From: Manduca sexta
Lineage: Eukaryota > Arthropoda > Insecta > Lepidoptera > Sphingidae
Length of the DNA stretch: 64,000 bases
Direction: 5' to 3'
Assembly (NCBI RefSeq): GCF_014839805.1
Contig: NC_051126.1
Location: 8,502,609 to 8,566,608 of the forward strand
The stretch's first letter is position 1. Every line of letters starts with the position of its first letter. This document shows positions 12,001-27,000 of the stretch, in pieces. The position numbers were made by a program, and so were the translations under genes. The notes under the pieces were generated by a model, which searched no databases, had not been told where the DNA came from, and was given only the letters and a program-made list of their open reading frames with translations.

Positions 12001-15000
12001 TCATTCGATAAATAATAATCTGTTGATTTATATAAACGTATATTTATTTATTCCTCTTTTTAAAACGAAGATACAGGAATAAAGAATAAAAGAACTTGAA
12101 AAATTATTGATGAATCGATACTTAAGCAATGTAAATTGTAAGTAATTCCTTATCGAATTATTGTTTGACAATTTAGTCCTCAAACAAAAGTAATTTGTAT
12201 TAAATTGTTTGCCTGAATAATTCGCTATTCAAGTTTTCTGGACGAAGAAGAGTCTTGATGTACTCCGAAGTTCTTAGAGCTACAGACTTGACCTACCCGA
12301 TGCTCTTGAAAAGTTTACAAGGGCACCCTGATGAAGGCATAAAGTATTTATTAACACAATACGATTTTCTGCAGCGGCTAGGCAACTCCTAGAATAAAAT
12401 GAAAAATAATCTTAACGAACGCGCTTTGGTACTTTAACACTGTCCTGGGGACGTTTTTTGACGGGTGGCAGTCGACAAGGAGGTATACAAGCCTAAAATA
12501 AACGTATGAATCATGACTGGAGAGAATTCAGGCGCAGGACCAACGGCTTTAATTGCTTTCCGAGGCGCGGGGGTATCACACCGGCAACTTCTTGACTCCG
12601 AGCTGCCACTGATTAATTTTAAAGACGTATAAACGCAGCCAGATTTTTTTTTGCCAGAATCGCATATCTGCCGTAGGTCTTGAGCACGACAGTGATATTC
12701 ATATCGCGTACAAATCACGACATCGTTACCGAGGCAGTCAGAACTGTATGCATTAACTGTGAACTGTATACAACTAAATTAAATACTTAACATATTTGTG
12801 TTAATGTTATCATTGAAGAATATGAAGACTTTTGTTAGAACGAAATACAAAAACTTGTAAGGTAGCAGGATAACAAAATTTAAAAAATATGTGCATAAAG
12901 TGTAAAAAGAGAAAATGATTTCACTAAAGGAATGAAAAGCAATAAAAGTCGGGTAGGTCACGGTCTGTTACACAGAGAGAAGCAGTCGTGTCGTAAAGTT
13001 CCAGTTGGTAATAAGAATATAAAGTGCACAAAAGATTGTGCGTTAAGGTGGAAGTGGGACAAATTTAATTTATATCTATCGGAATACGTGTAGGTACGAT
13101 TAAAAGGCTGCACTCTTCGAAACGTCGGGAGAAAAATATAATATAAAAACCGGGTTAAATCCGAAAAATAGTTTTATTCAAATGTCTTCTACTATCATCA
13201 ATCTTGTTTAAGGTTTGTGCATTATCGTAAAGACAAGTTCGTGGGTTTCATTACGTTACTAATATACGCAGACGCCGCCCTGATCTATAAATTAAATGTT
13301 TTTATTTCTACTACCTAGGATTTTAAGTACTTACTATTCGCTTCCCTAGACATAATTCAGACTTGTTTGGATGAAGTTGTATCCATTCTGTAAACGTGTA
13401 TAATTTAGCTTAACAAATAGTTCATTGTTTCTATGAATTTTAATGTGTTGTAGAACTTTGTAAACAACACTTATAACCTACTGAGAAGCGAGGCTGCTAA
13501 AATTTCAATACCTATCGAGTTTTACGAATGTTAACTTTTTAACATTGTTGGGACTCAACATAAATATTTTATTAGATGGGTATCATCATCAAAACAAATT
13601 TTCAATTTAAACTTTAATTTATTAAATATTGTTTTAAACAAATATTGATAATGCAATTCAATGGATGTATATAAAAATAAATATGTGTGTTTGTATGTTC
13701 TCTGTGGGCTTCAAAATGGCTGAAGTGATTTTAATGATTTTTAGGTAACCTTCAAAATTAGCCTAGCGAGTGATCTTATAAAGCTTGGTTACGATCGAAC
13801 CAACAATTTGTTTTGGCAATTTAGAATAACCTGCGTCACATTCCGTCCCTGTCCACCCACCAAAAAACATCTGGCTTTGGATAATTAATAAGTGCTGCCC
13901 GTGTGAAGCCGTGCGTGTCCATAGTCCTTTATATTTCATAATACTTACGACTGCCTGGCCACTCATGATCATAAGTGAAAGTTTTTTAATTTATTTATTG
14001 ATTATTTAATAACCTGAGAAAAATCATTGCATGTAATGTAATCGCCAAATCTGTCCATATTTGGTTCCTTCATACTGTTATGGAAAGTTGAAAATTTATA
14101 AGTATTTATTCCTTGTAATTATTTATGATGAAATATTATTTTTCCGTGTGCGAATATTGAAAAAAAAATGTGCCTATTTTAGCATGTTGTGGACAGGAAA
14201 AAATTAAATGTACGTTGGCAAAGAATACCTACAACTATGGTTGCCTATACTTCTTCGGTCAAATATAGTATTTTTCAAAATAAGCTCTAAAATAAGTACA
14301 CTTAAAAATTATAGTATTTTATGGAAAAAGCAAAAATTCAGTGTTAATCATATTTATTTCTATAAAAATTATTAAGAGTGACGTGTTAGGATACACGCTA
14401 ACTCATAAGTTATAAGTGAATGTAAATGCGCATGCATATATTTTAAAAATGATAATTTGTTTATTAGGATATGGTGTTGAAAATATAGTATTTTTGTTTA
14501 CTATAGGAATATTTTTTTCAACAATTGGCAACCCTACAACACAGACGACCTAATAATAATACTTTTGTTCAGAACTGTGAGTTTCAACAACACAATATAG
14601 AAAAGTAGTTTAAGTAAGTTAGTTGTTTACATTTTATTTTTGCGCTCTCTAAAGATTATGGACTTAATTTTAGCGCCCATTTCATTTTGCTTTTAGGATG
14701 AAGCGAGATGTCTATTATAATAAAAGAGCAAAGATATCAAGTGACATCGCTGGACTAACATTTTTCCAAGAATTTCTTAAGTTAGTTATTTTAACTCTGT
14801 TATTATTTATGAGCCGGCATCTTATGACAGGAAAAACAAGTTAGGATTCTAAAGAACAATGAATCAGTTTTATAGGTCTTGTTGTTTTTACTATTTCTTG
14901 AAATAAAAAGGCAAATATAACTTGAATATGTTAGTAGATAAAAATATCTTATTTTACGATAACAATATAGTATTTCTTTTTGCTAACAAACTAAACAACA

Positions 15001-18000
15001 TTAAAAATAGGTATTTAAGTATCAGATAAAAAAGGCTTGCAAGGAATTAGTTTTCGTCGCATTCCATATGATATTTCAGTCGATGCAATAAAACTTAGCT
15101 GATTCAATGAAAAATGAAATACTTACTTTTTAATGTATGTAATCCGTAATCAGCGATCTGCAGGACCCAGCGACTATCCACCAGACAGTTGCTAGACGTC
15201 AGATTCCCATGCGAGACCAACGTGGAATCGTGTAAGTAAATCAAGCCTCGGAGCAAGTCGGCCACGAGGCTTGCCACGAACATATCATCCAAGTGCAGAT
15301 CACGGTCTGCCAACACCCTAGCCAGCGATCCTCGAGAGCAGTAAGCCGATACGATACACGCGGAGCCAGCCTCCACGCACACGCCCACGAAAGCCACTAG
15401 ATTCTCATGACGAAGCTCCCGAATCTATGAATAAAAACAATGGCTTATATTATTATGTTTTGACACACACATACTTTTTATGCGCCTTTTATCACAAAAG
15501 CGGGTAGGTAGGGTGACAGGGCGCAACTAGTGCACCCACTTTTCACCGTATAATTTTCGTCCTATAATGCCCCTAATAGGCGGCGAGCTGTAGGCAATAC
15601 GCCTTAACTCTATGGTCTGCATATTTCACATGTAATTAGGATTGGGTTGGAGTTTTAGGTATTGAACATATAATATTATTTCTTTCATTTTTTCAATCCG
15701 ATTCCAAATATAAATACGACGTTAATACAATATTTTGTTTCATACAAAATACTATTATTTGATCGCTTTATTCGGCGCTTTTGTATTTATCGGTTGACTG
15801 CTCAATCGTTTGAGTAGACGTTTGTTGATATTTTTGAATTATAGGTATATGAAATTAGACTTTTTTCGCCATTGGAGTTGTCATTCCATAACATTACAAA
15901 GAACTAATTCGTTAATTAAAAAGTATGCGCGATAATAAGACAAATGAGTACTTACAAGCTGTTGAAAGTCAATCATTTGCCATTAAGAAGTATAATTATT
16001 CGTCGCCATCACTATGTTTCTAAGTCTTAATTGTTTTTTTTATTATCTATCGATGTTTTATGATGAATATCGAATATCGATCTTATAATATGAATATATT
16101 ATATTCGCCATTATGATAAAAAAATCAATTTTGACGCTTTATAACAGGACCACATGAAATAGGTTAATCTGTTAAAATGTAAAGAGGCACCCCTTTTTAG
16201 CGAGTTGGATTTAGCATAAGTAGATTTTATAGAGCAGTGTACAATTCTATATTACTATATAGCATAAAAATGACGGAGCATAGTCTGTCCATATAGATGA
16301 AGGGGTGAGGAGAACTAGTATAATATACTAATCTTTTCACACTATCACAAGGTATAGTCGACGATTGACGGCGCACTAGTTTAAAATGTTTTGTTAACTT
16401 GACACCGGCACTTGACTCCTGAGCAGTCGCTGTTGCTGGTACCTATTTTAGAAACTATAAACGACGTTACTTTAGAGGCCACAAGCGCATGATTAAGGGA
16501 TTAATCTTTATCCATTTTTATTAATAAGTAGGTAGTTTTATTCCTTTACAAAAGACGTAGATGTAACATGGTAGGTATTTCAGAAGTACCCTTTGAAATT
16601 TATTGTCTTTTTGTCAAAGGTTTTTATAATAGACGCTAAATCTATTTTACTGTGAAGTTTAAAAAATACAATAATACCTGTTTCAACTCCTTTTTGATGT
16701 TTCTTGTGATATCAATACTCTTCTTTTGCAAGCTTTTGATTGCGACGATGCTGCCCTTGTACAAAGCTATTGTGGTGTGTGCCCGACGCGTCTCCATTTC
16801 TTGTGGTAAACCAATCTACAAAAAAAGAATATTATAAGATCTTTTAGTGTAGTCTCGGTAGCGTAGTTCTATTGGGTGCGCGATACGCCCACTATTCCTC
16901 TGAAATCTCAGTTGTAATTCCCGGATTGGGCAAAGCGTTTCGAATTTATACCCTATATGGCGATAGCGTTCCAATATGCATTAAAACGAGTCCCTTTTAA
17001 AATCATATTTTTTGAATTACGACCCAATGTATGGAGTTTATATATTTATAGTCCTTGGAGCATTAAATCAACAGTACTTTTTATTACTTGTAAAATATTT
17101 GGCAAAGTTGTTGTTCCAATTAATATTTATTGAGAATTTATTTATTGAGAAAATTACCCGACATCAAAGACATTATAAACAAATGTGTATTTCAGAGAAT
17201 TTCATAAATAAGAGCTGCGGATAGAATTCCAGCTGAATATAATTAAGAAAAACAGAAAATTATATACTGGTTATATATTTATTTCACTTTACTGAATATA
17301 TTAGATATTAAAAGTTTCATTTTTTATCAGCAGATATGGTATTATACTGTAGTGACACTATTTTTGTTTAGGGTTTATCTTAATATCGAAATTCAGGCCG
17401 TTGATCAATTTACCTTTGCAAATTATATCATAAAATATGGTTATAATACTATACTATAAATAACTTAGTACTATGCTGTATTCTGCGGTACAACTGAAGG
17501 ACGTATCTTATAATAATAATCCTATTCTAATTTTGCCTAAAAATAAGCTTTCGAAGCGACGTACATACGTGTCTCTCATGATTACCAACGATTCGATACT
17601 TACATATAAGTTAAAGTGAAAATACTGTTACATATTTTTGTCCTGTGGTATAAAATATTATATGGTGCTAGATGGAGTGATACACGCGAAATGGTTGGCA
17701 GCAGTTGAAGCAGAGCCGAAGACCGGGCTCCATGGCAGATTTTGGGATAGGCCTACGTCAAGCAGTAGACTTACAGGAGGCTGATAATGTTGATGATCAT
17801 AAGGAACCACAAGAAATCTGATAGTATCATTGCTTTTCTTGAAAGTGGTTTTATTATGGATTTCTGATCACCAGCTCAAGTACACTAATATTTAATATCG
17901 TTAACTTTCACTGAGATAAAAAATTACATTTCGCGGTCTTGATCCACATAATGTTAACAAGTTCAAAAGATTTTTGTTTGTTTACACTACAAACAGTAGT

Positions 18001-21000
18001 CAGATTGGATTGTTACGTCACATTATCTGTCGCTTTGAAAGGTACGACGTCAAAAATAGATAAAAATAGTAACTTAACAAAATTTTTATTACAATAACAT
18101 ATATTCAAAAAAACATAACCATACAATAATCTTCCCTATGTTCTATATGATATTTTACACTTACATATATCAATATAAGCGAGTATATTGAAGCAATTTT
18201 GTGCCAATGTCGGTATATTTTACTGAAAGATGTTTCTTAATATTTTATTTAAAATAATAAGTTACTCTGTAGCAGGAATATTTAAAAAACTTTAATTACA
18301 GAAAAGCACCCCCGGGACCATACAGTAGACACCCATAAAATAATGAAATGGGGAATTAATTAAACAACTTTATACGGCATTTATAATACAATTATAAAGT
18401 AGGTACCCTGGTTTCACCTCTGCCTACCCCTTCGAGGATAAACGCGTGATGTGTATTCGTATTTTGTACGACTTTTTAATTACAATAATCCCGCCAAGCA
18501 AAAACATAATTTTAAGAATACTGTAATATCAATATCACAAGGTAGGTTGATTCTTTTAATAGTGCCAAATTGTAGTAATTTTTATACAATCGCAGTACTA
18601 CAAAATAATTCATATATAAATCTCACAATGCTCAAACTACAATGGCATAAAATATCACATATTCCTTAAACCGGAATACTACGATAATGTATTTTATTAC
18701 ACATGTTTTATTATATATTGTAGCAAAGGCTACTACGTAGACGGTACTACGCCGTAGACAACTGGCATGTTAAACAGGTACGATTTATAATTTAAGCATT
18801 AAGCAGGCAATCGAAAACGTAGGACTTTATAAAAGACGGCTCAAAATCAAATTGAAGCTAAAATCTTAAACATTTTACCGTAGCTATATCGAGACGTACT
18901 CATATTACGTGAGAACAATTTAAAGGTAGAAGAGAATGGAACACGTGCGTTGATGGTTAGGTATAATAGAGCTAGTTCAATCACTAGCGAGATAGAAATC
19001 TCTTCAATTAGCGAAAAGCGATGGTCTGCATACGACGTAAGGTAAATAGATTCACCTGAATCGAAAAATAACACAAATATAGGCTGTCGAAAACGAATAT
19101 TATAAAAAAATATTTTTTCTCGGAGCACAGCAAAGTACATACAAAAGTTCATACACCTTCCACGCTCTTATTTTGTTTTATCTTTTCTTCAACAGCGCAA
19201 GTTCGGCGGCATTTAAGTAAGCTGCTCATCAAATAAATTAATTATAAAGTTACTATTGAGTACTTTCTATATACATTGGTCTACTACCATAAATGATGGT
19301 TACCATTTATTGCAACAATGGGAAACTCTTGAAGGTAGATACAAAAACACCCTCAACAGGATTGATATTTCATTCCCCAGAAAAGTATAAAAGCTGTCGA
19401 GTGACAGCTAAATTGTTATTCAATAAACAGTTGTCATAGAGTGAAGACGTTTGCTTTCACCGCCTTATCCCAACAGAAACATTTTATACATCACAAAAAT
19501 AATAAACAAGCTCTTAGGCAATGATGGCAAATCCACCATAGTTAAAGTAATAATAAGGATTGAAATACTATATCAGAGCTTCAATGAGAATATTTATGTC
19601 TGGTTTTCGGAAATTAGCTCGCACGACTCCCCTATGGAAAGACGAGAATTATTATGTTGGTTATAAATGACCTAGCCAAAATGTAATAGCTTTTAATCTC
19701 CTTTATTTTAAGAAGAATTAATTATATCTAATTAAGCTGTATTAGAGTAAAATTGTTCGATCATATTCTAGAACAATTAGAATTTAAGCATGTCGTATTA
19801 GTAAAACAAATGAATAGATTTAGATTGTTCGCTGAAGTGAAATAATTGGAAAGTGGAAGCAAATATTTGCGTGGTAAGTTCAATATCAAAGACTAATTAG
19901 TGAAAACTGTGATAACAAAGATGTTGACGACAATATGAAGAAGAGTCTGCTATCTCCGTGTTGTGTAACATTTACATCTATTTACAATGTTCTGATTGTT
20001 TACAGGCTCACACAGAAAAAATACTAATATTATTTCATTTGCATTTATAGTTGACTACGAAATACACAAATTTTCACAGCGATAGTTTATACATAACTAT
20101 AAGAATAAACATAGGTATATTTTTTTCTAACATGATTCTGCATGAGCATTCTAGATATAGCTGTCTATTTAATAGACGCCTTTATCTAAGACATGCATAT
20201 AATGTCACTCTTTTGTCGGCGTAAACAGCATGGGACAGATGGTAATTTGACATAAAAAGTTAGGAATTTTAAAAAGAACCAAACGTATAGAAGACATTTT
20301 ACAAATACCCTCAGGAGAAATCGTCGTAGTCATAACAATTTTGTTGAAACAACGTATTATTGTACTGAATTGAATTAAATGAAACATTAGTAAGAATGGA
20401 ATAAGTAATAAGAATTTATACTTGCCAAACAAGTTAAGTTTCTTTCATTGGTTCAGTGAATTATACAATTTTATCAAACGAATATAAAACAAAAATAGAT
20501 TATACAAATTTAATAATGACTGTCAAAAACAAACACACGTCACGTCGTCTGAAGGTGTAGGCAAAGGTACAACCAGGGCACCTACTTTTCGCCATGTATT
20601 TTCCGTCCTTTGATGTGATAGGAGGCGAGCCTATCACCATATCTGGCACAAAATTTCGTTTCCATACTGAGGAGAAAAAGCCAACACCACTTTGCCCACT
20701 GGGACCTATGAGCGCTGTCGTTCTGCACACGCAATACAACTACGCGACCGAAGCAATTATAATGGATGCCGCATAAAGCAAACCTGGTTATTACTTTAAG
20801 ACTTTAGTCCCAGCGAAGCGGTAATGTGGAACGAAAACATGTTTCAACTTGTTTATACTAAAAGCGAGAATACGTGACGGGAATGTAATATGATTTTACG
20901 TTTACATAGAGAGCCAAGGGAGAGAATGATGTTGGGTATAGATCGTAAACTCTTCCCCATATGGGCCAAGATAATATGTTATAAATCACGGTATTTATAA

Positions 21001-24000
21001 TATATTTTCAAAGGTATAATAAGAAAAGCGTCTGAATATGTATACAAGAGTTTGTACGTAAACACGTTCGTCTTGGCTCTGAACTTAATTTATTTCCATG
21101 CCAGAAAGAATTACTTATAAAATCCTGTAATATTAAATAGCTAATATTATGTTATGAAATAATCGGTTTAAAGACTTGACATAAACCGGTAGTAATTGTT
21201 GACTAGAAAATTTATTTTTTCTATTTTTACACTTAATAACGTACCATAGGAATCTCAAATTGTAAACAGTTAATATTACCAACATGACGAAATAATCGTT
21301 GGTAAAGCTAAAACTAAAACATGGTGAATATGGAAAACAGAGGTACCCAATTTCATCCTTCATAAAACAATTGGCAAAACACAACTCAATTTTACAAATA
21401 ATTTAACTTTCAAGTACGCCATAGCATATACATGCGAATATAAAATTACGTTGCCTGGAAAATCCCGCCATCGCCTATCTCTGTAATGTTGTGACCCTCA
21501 TTAACATAAAACAAGTAAACAACAAAATTTATACAAGACTTTTAATAAATATTAGACGATTTGATGCGTAGTTGAATATTAAAATTGCTTTTCAGCACGT
21601 TTTGTTACTTTATCTTTTCAGATAGAATATTGTCTTAACACTTAACACTGTTGTTTGCGAATGGCATTGAACTCACGCGTTCATCAAATATTTGGACAAT
21701 TAAGAATAAAAACAACGTGTTCTGTATAAATTTGAATTATATCATTAAATAGGAGTAGTCCTTGAAAAAAATGCTTGTTAAGGTACAAGTGGCGAAGGAC
21801 GAAATTTTCCGAAAGCGAACCCAACACAACATATACATACTAATATGCATAAATCGTTCTAATGATAATTAGATTTTACATAAATTACGAAAGGTAACCC
21901 GGCAGAAATCGGCCACTGTAAGGTTAAAGGTACCACTTTTCTTTCATATAATCTAAGTTCTATTTTTTTGTCTTTAATTAAGGCCAATATGAGGACGACG
22001 TATTTAATTCGCTTTGATGATGAAAAGCATTTTCACCGTGAACATTTGCGTATAAAATTATACATTCCCGACTGTATTATTTTATGCACGTGTTAATTGC
22101 ATCTTTAACGCGTCGTCAGCGCATACAAAACACGCCGTCTGCATATGCATATAAGAATACACGAAACAGACTCATAAAAAAATATGTATGGGAACAATCT
22201 GAAGGTATACTTATTCTTTAAAAAAACAAAATAATTTTCCAAATCGATTCATAAATGACCAAGTGACATATCAAATAAACGTCGAATAGATAACCTCCTC
22301 CTATTAATCTCTATAGCAATAGCCGGTTAATTATTATATAACGTACCTTATCACAGTTGATTCCGTTCAACGCTGTTATGAATGTCAAATCTTTAGCCTC
22401 GATCCTCCATAATACTGACGCCAGTTTTTGCTCGTATCTATAGTGCCGGACCAGAAGAGCCACAGCGAGTATGGCCGCAGCGGTAACTGCGCAAATGGCG
22501 GACAGTACTCCAGGATCATGTGGTAAGGAACACTTTACCCCGTCGAAACCGCACGCAGGCTCGGCGGCTGGAGGTTTCCCTCCTATCCAGGATATAGTGT
22601 TGGCGCCAATTAATTCCTGTGGACAATTTCCTTTTAAATATGGAATCAGTTATGGAAACTATATTATTTTCGTGTTATTAAACAAAATCCATCGATATGG
22701 TAAAATCGGTAAAATTTACTCTCAATTATATTATTTATTAAAAAATTAACCTCCTCGATTCATTAAGAAAATATAAAGGCCTTGAAAAATTATATGTAGA
22801 TTTATACCTAAATTTTAACGTTTTATCCCGAAGCTACGAAATGTAAAGACGCACATTAATCTCACTTAATAAGGCTTACAATCTTAAGACGCAATTCAGA
22901 ATAATATTAAGAATCGTTATCTACGCCTAGATTTAAATACTAGTACAGGTTCAAAATAAAACTCTCAGTCATTGAGAGAGAGACTCAGGTATGCATACCT
23001 TCTTAAATTAATCTGTTATTAAGGCTTTAGCCATGCCCTTACAAATTGCAGGAGTAGGTAGTGAATTAGATTACCGGAGATCCCAAATGTCCTTCTTTAT
23101 TTCCTTTAAAATCGCGGTACGTAGGCAACTCTCGCATTGTGGATATTTATCTTAAGGGATCCCAAACAATCAGGTGTCCTACCTTGCACGATTTTCCTTT
23201 GCCTACAGACGCTGCGTGAATTGTTATTCGCTATTACTCCTATTTATGTGAAATAGTTAATTAAATTATTAGAAAAGTATAAAATGGAAAATTTAACACT
23301 GGCTACGTTACAGTCTATGGTTCTTAAGTTTGTCACCGGATGCGATGTCGTGTGTTACTTTTCCCTATGCATCGGTGTTCTTGTCGATGTAGTACATGTG
23401 CATAATTAAATTAAAGTTTGCTGATTTAATAAGCATACAGTTCTACTTTATTCAAATGTGGAATAACCAAACATAAATGATATAACATATTATTTAAATG
23501 ATATTAATAGATATAGTAGTAATAAGTAGTGATGAACCAAAATATACTATCTCTGTTCAAAATTATATCACCATTTTTTGTAATGAGAATGGCTTTTCAC
23601 GTTGTAAAAACCCTAAGCAACACCTAGTCTTTTTTTCTATAATAAGAACTAAATTTGCTATCCTTTATTTTTTTTTATCGTCTGTGTTTTCTTCCTTAAG
23701 AAAGCCTATGTTCATCAGTGGACTTTTTAACGCTGAAGATGATGATGGTGATAAAATGTCTGATCGTAAAAACTTGATCAAATCGTTTCCCCACCATGCT
23801 TGTAAATCTATATTTCTTTGAGCCCACATTGGAGTAAGTTACCTCTACCTATTAAATTCTACTTGAATATTGACTCACTGGTAGCAAATCAGTGGAATTA
23901 AGATATCTGAACGTGGCGACTGGCGCGGCGCTCCATCCACTAGGTGTGTGAGAGTCCGTCACTAAACCTATGACGGTGAAGTTACCCTCGGCGTCTCCAG

Positions 24001-27000
24001 CGGTGTCCATATTGACCTAGGATAATAAATATGTTACATGTTTAAAGAGAGCATATTATTGTGTCACGAAAACAAAACATTACGAAGTTATATGCCGTTA
24101 AGAAAAGGCCGAAAGTGTTTCTAAGGTAATTAGATGTATCCTAATAATAATTATTCTAAGAATTTGACGTTAAATAATACAATGACGGTAACTAGAGTTA
24201 TATTTCCTCATAAACGTGAAATTTTTACTGGCTCTCTGTGAAATGCTTTTTAAAGCTGAGTTCTTATAAATCTGTTTAAATAAAAATAAAGAATCTAATC
24301 AGCCCATATTCATCCATTGCAGGATATAGGATACTGTCCGTGTAATTGCCGACATACCTCGTGATGTCATTAGACTATTGCACCTAGTGGCCTGCCTTTA
24401 AACTTATAAACGTTTCTCGGGTACTATTCGGTAATTTCTTTAGCCCTTCTGTCCCCATTCCGTCTAACTTGGTGTTCTACCCATTTCTACTTGAGCTTGA
24501 CGATGTGTGAAACTTTGAGATTCGACGCGACGTTGAATATTTTAATAATACTTACGTCAAATCCCTGCACAGATCTGTAAGTGGTTGGTCTTAGTAGCTT
24601 TATAAGTGTGGCGCCATCAGTAGGCGGCAGTCCGGCCCGCATAGCAGCCGTGGCCGCACGAGCCCACAGAATAACAGCGTCGTATAAATGCGCTGCTTCT
24701 ATTGGTACCTGAGGATTAGATCTAGAATTATTATTTTGTTATTCCATATACAATCAATTGATACTCTTTTTGAACGACACACCACTTAACATCAGGTGCA
24801 GGGTACAGTCGTTTGACGTACCCACTGCCTGATATAAAGTCCTGCAAAATTCCAATGTTTACAATAATTCAAGCATTACTGCTAACCACCTTAACTTTAT
24901 ATTCGTTAATACTTATTGTGCGTTGTGTAATATTCTTTATTCAATAAAAAGGTGAAGGTTGACTCATGGTTGGCTGTTTGGTTGGTATTCCAAAATATTA
25001 TAATTATTAACAAATTCTTTCCTTAAATGCCTATGGTTAAATACTAAGGTCAAACCCCTTTCATCCTCCTGATATTACTCTCCCATTATAGGTAAAGAAA
25101 TCACAATTGTACAAATTGTATGAGTACAAAGTCGAATCATTAAGTAACCGGTTTCCTACTCGATTTGTCCCCATCTTACATAAATACACTTATACTCTTG
25201 TTTTAGCGTTAAGAGGTGGTTAAAAATTGCTTAAATAGCTGTCAAAAAACGGTTTTGACACAGCTGATCGACTAAATTTGTAGTTAGCATAGCTTTGTGT
25301 AATTTTTGTAAGTAACGCTGTATGTGACTTAAATAATGTCAGTCGTACATTTTTGATGAGATAATAATTTAAGTATATCTAAGCCATACATGATTTGCAG
25401 CATTTGTCTACAGATGGACCATGAAGCGATTTACGTAAACTACTCACGTACAATATACCCTATATTCTTTGGCCTTCTGAATCCTTTGCAGCAAATATTG
25501 TCGAATAATAAATGGTATAGCTTATACTAAGCCTAGGACGCGTTCGGGTAGTTACAGCACACATTTTAGATGGTTGCCACGGTACGATGTCTTTAATATA
25601 AGTTAATGGATAAAAAAAATACCAGAATATTTGTAACAGTATAGTTATTTGGCGTCTGGGACGTAATCTTTACTAAAGTGTGTCCATTTGTTTAGAAAGA
25701 AAGGAAGAAAATTATATTAGGAAAAGCATTAGGCACAGTTACAAATATATGTATATAATGAAAGATAATAATATTTATATGTATGTAGCAGTTTACTGTT
25801 TACTAAGTTGGCTAGGATAAGTAGGCGACTTTTAAGAATAATTTTACACTACGGCGTACTGGTGTACGCCGCATAACGCTGATTTCCAGTGGTCACCTGA
25901 CATATAGACTTTTTTATGAAGAATATTAATATTGCATTTATCGATATAAAATATATTAAAAGAACTCTAAAAAACATCTTAACATTTATAGTATTAGTAA
26001 AAAGTAAAAAAGATTTTAGCGTTAGGTATTCATTTCTTATATAGAAGTAAACTAGATAGTTCGTAAGCACTTTGACCTATTGCTAAACAAATCAATTTAG
26101 TTGAAACAACTATAAATTCATCAACTATCAATAAGCATATTATACTTACAAACTACACTCCGGATATCGCGGCGTTTAGTAATTTGCGGATATTGCGAGT
26201 GACATTTAAACTCAAACCACAACTTATTGCAACCGCCACGGCTCTTGTAAATAAAATGAGAATGGCCAAGTCAGTCCACTTATTTAACACTAATGCAAAA
26301 TTAGTTCATAAATTTGTTTACATGTATTTCATTTTTGCCATGCTTATTATTGTAATCAAATCTAACAGCTCCTGTGATAGGACTTTTCTTTTAATTTTTA
26401 TACGTGCTTGCTTTACAACTGGCTTATCTAGTTTTTACTATGCAGGTAAGTGGACAATTAATATTTCCAACTCCTCCCTAACTTTCTATTTGATTAATTT
26501 TGTAGCGGGATAATGACAAATTAGTGTTCCCTGAGACTCGCCGAGCTTCACCGCTCGGTGACATAAAATGCGTGCCACTGCTTACAGGAGTTGTAATGGT
26601 GGGTGTGAGGGAGGGAAAGTCTATAATTAAGTACTTCATTTTGTATACGGTAGCGAAATTGTAAGTCAAGATAACGACAAAGACAAATCACAGACATTTT
26701 TATCTACTTTATCAAGACTACCAAAAAACTCGTTGATAAAAATTGTATTAACGGTTTATTTATTTAATTATTGTATACGATACTAAAATTGTATAAGTCA
26801 TCAAAATCATACTAATACCATAGATAGGTAATCCTTATAGCAATACTAATAGCAACTAATACATATTCATTGTCAAGAATCAGTTGATGCATGCGGAAAG
26901 TCGAATTCAGACCACTCCGTCCTAATCATCCGCACTGCGCTACTCTGGATCTTCAGTATTCAGGGAATCAAAGAGATTTCGGATAACATAATTTAAATCG

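Larger units (their letters stand above)
10722..15126 (-). other. Intron between exons 9 and 10
   Basis: A 4.4 kb AT-rich intron. It holds a SINE-A tail fragment (12523-12632) and a short repeat shared with two other sites (13108-13188). An AATATAGTATTT-type word recurs several times at 14.2-15.0 kb. No coding exon is needed here because the flanking exons join in phase. Confidence 0.75.
16816..22346 (-). other. Intron between exons 7 and 8
   Basis: A 5.5 kb intron. It contains a degraded tRNA-like SINE head (about 16845-16945), a LINE 3' end (17655-17800), a SINE-C tail (18410-18448), an LTR-like promoter patch near 19.4 kb, a SINE-C copy (20527-20765) and a hAT-like MITE (21786-21927). No exon is missing here, as the flanking exons join in phase 0. 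Confidence 0.75.

Noticed and set aside
20500..20739. 79-codon minus-strand frame as a kinase-domain exon between exons 7 and 8
   Set aside because: It lies in a SINE-C copy, and exons 22347-22616 and 16678-16815 already join in phase 0 with continuous family sequence.
23498..23821. 107-codon plus-strand frame as a small gene
   Set aside because: It crosses a LINE 3' tail with GATGATGAT runs; the product is low complexity and unlike known proteins.
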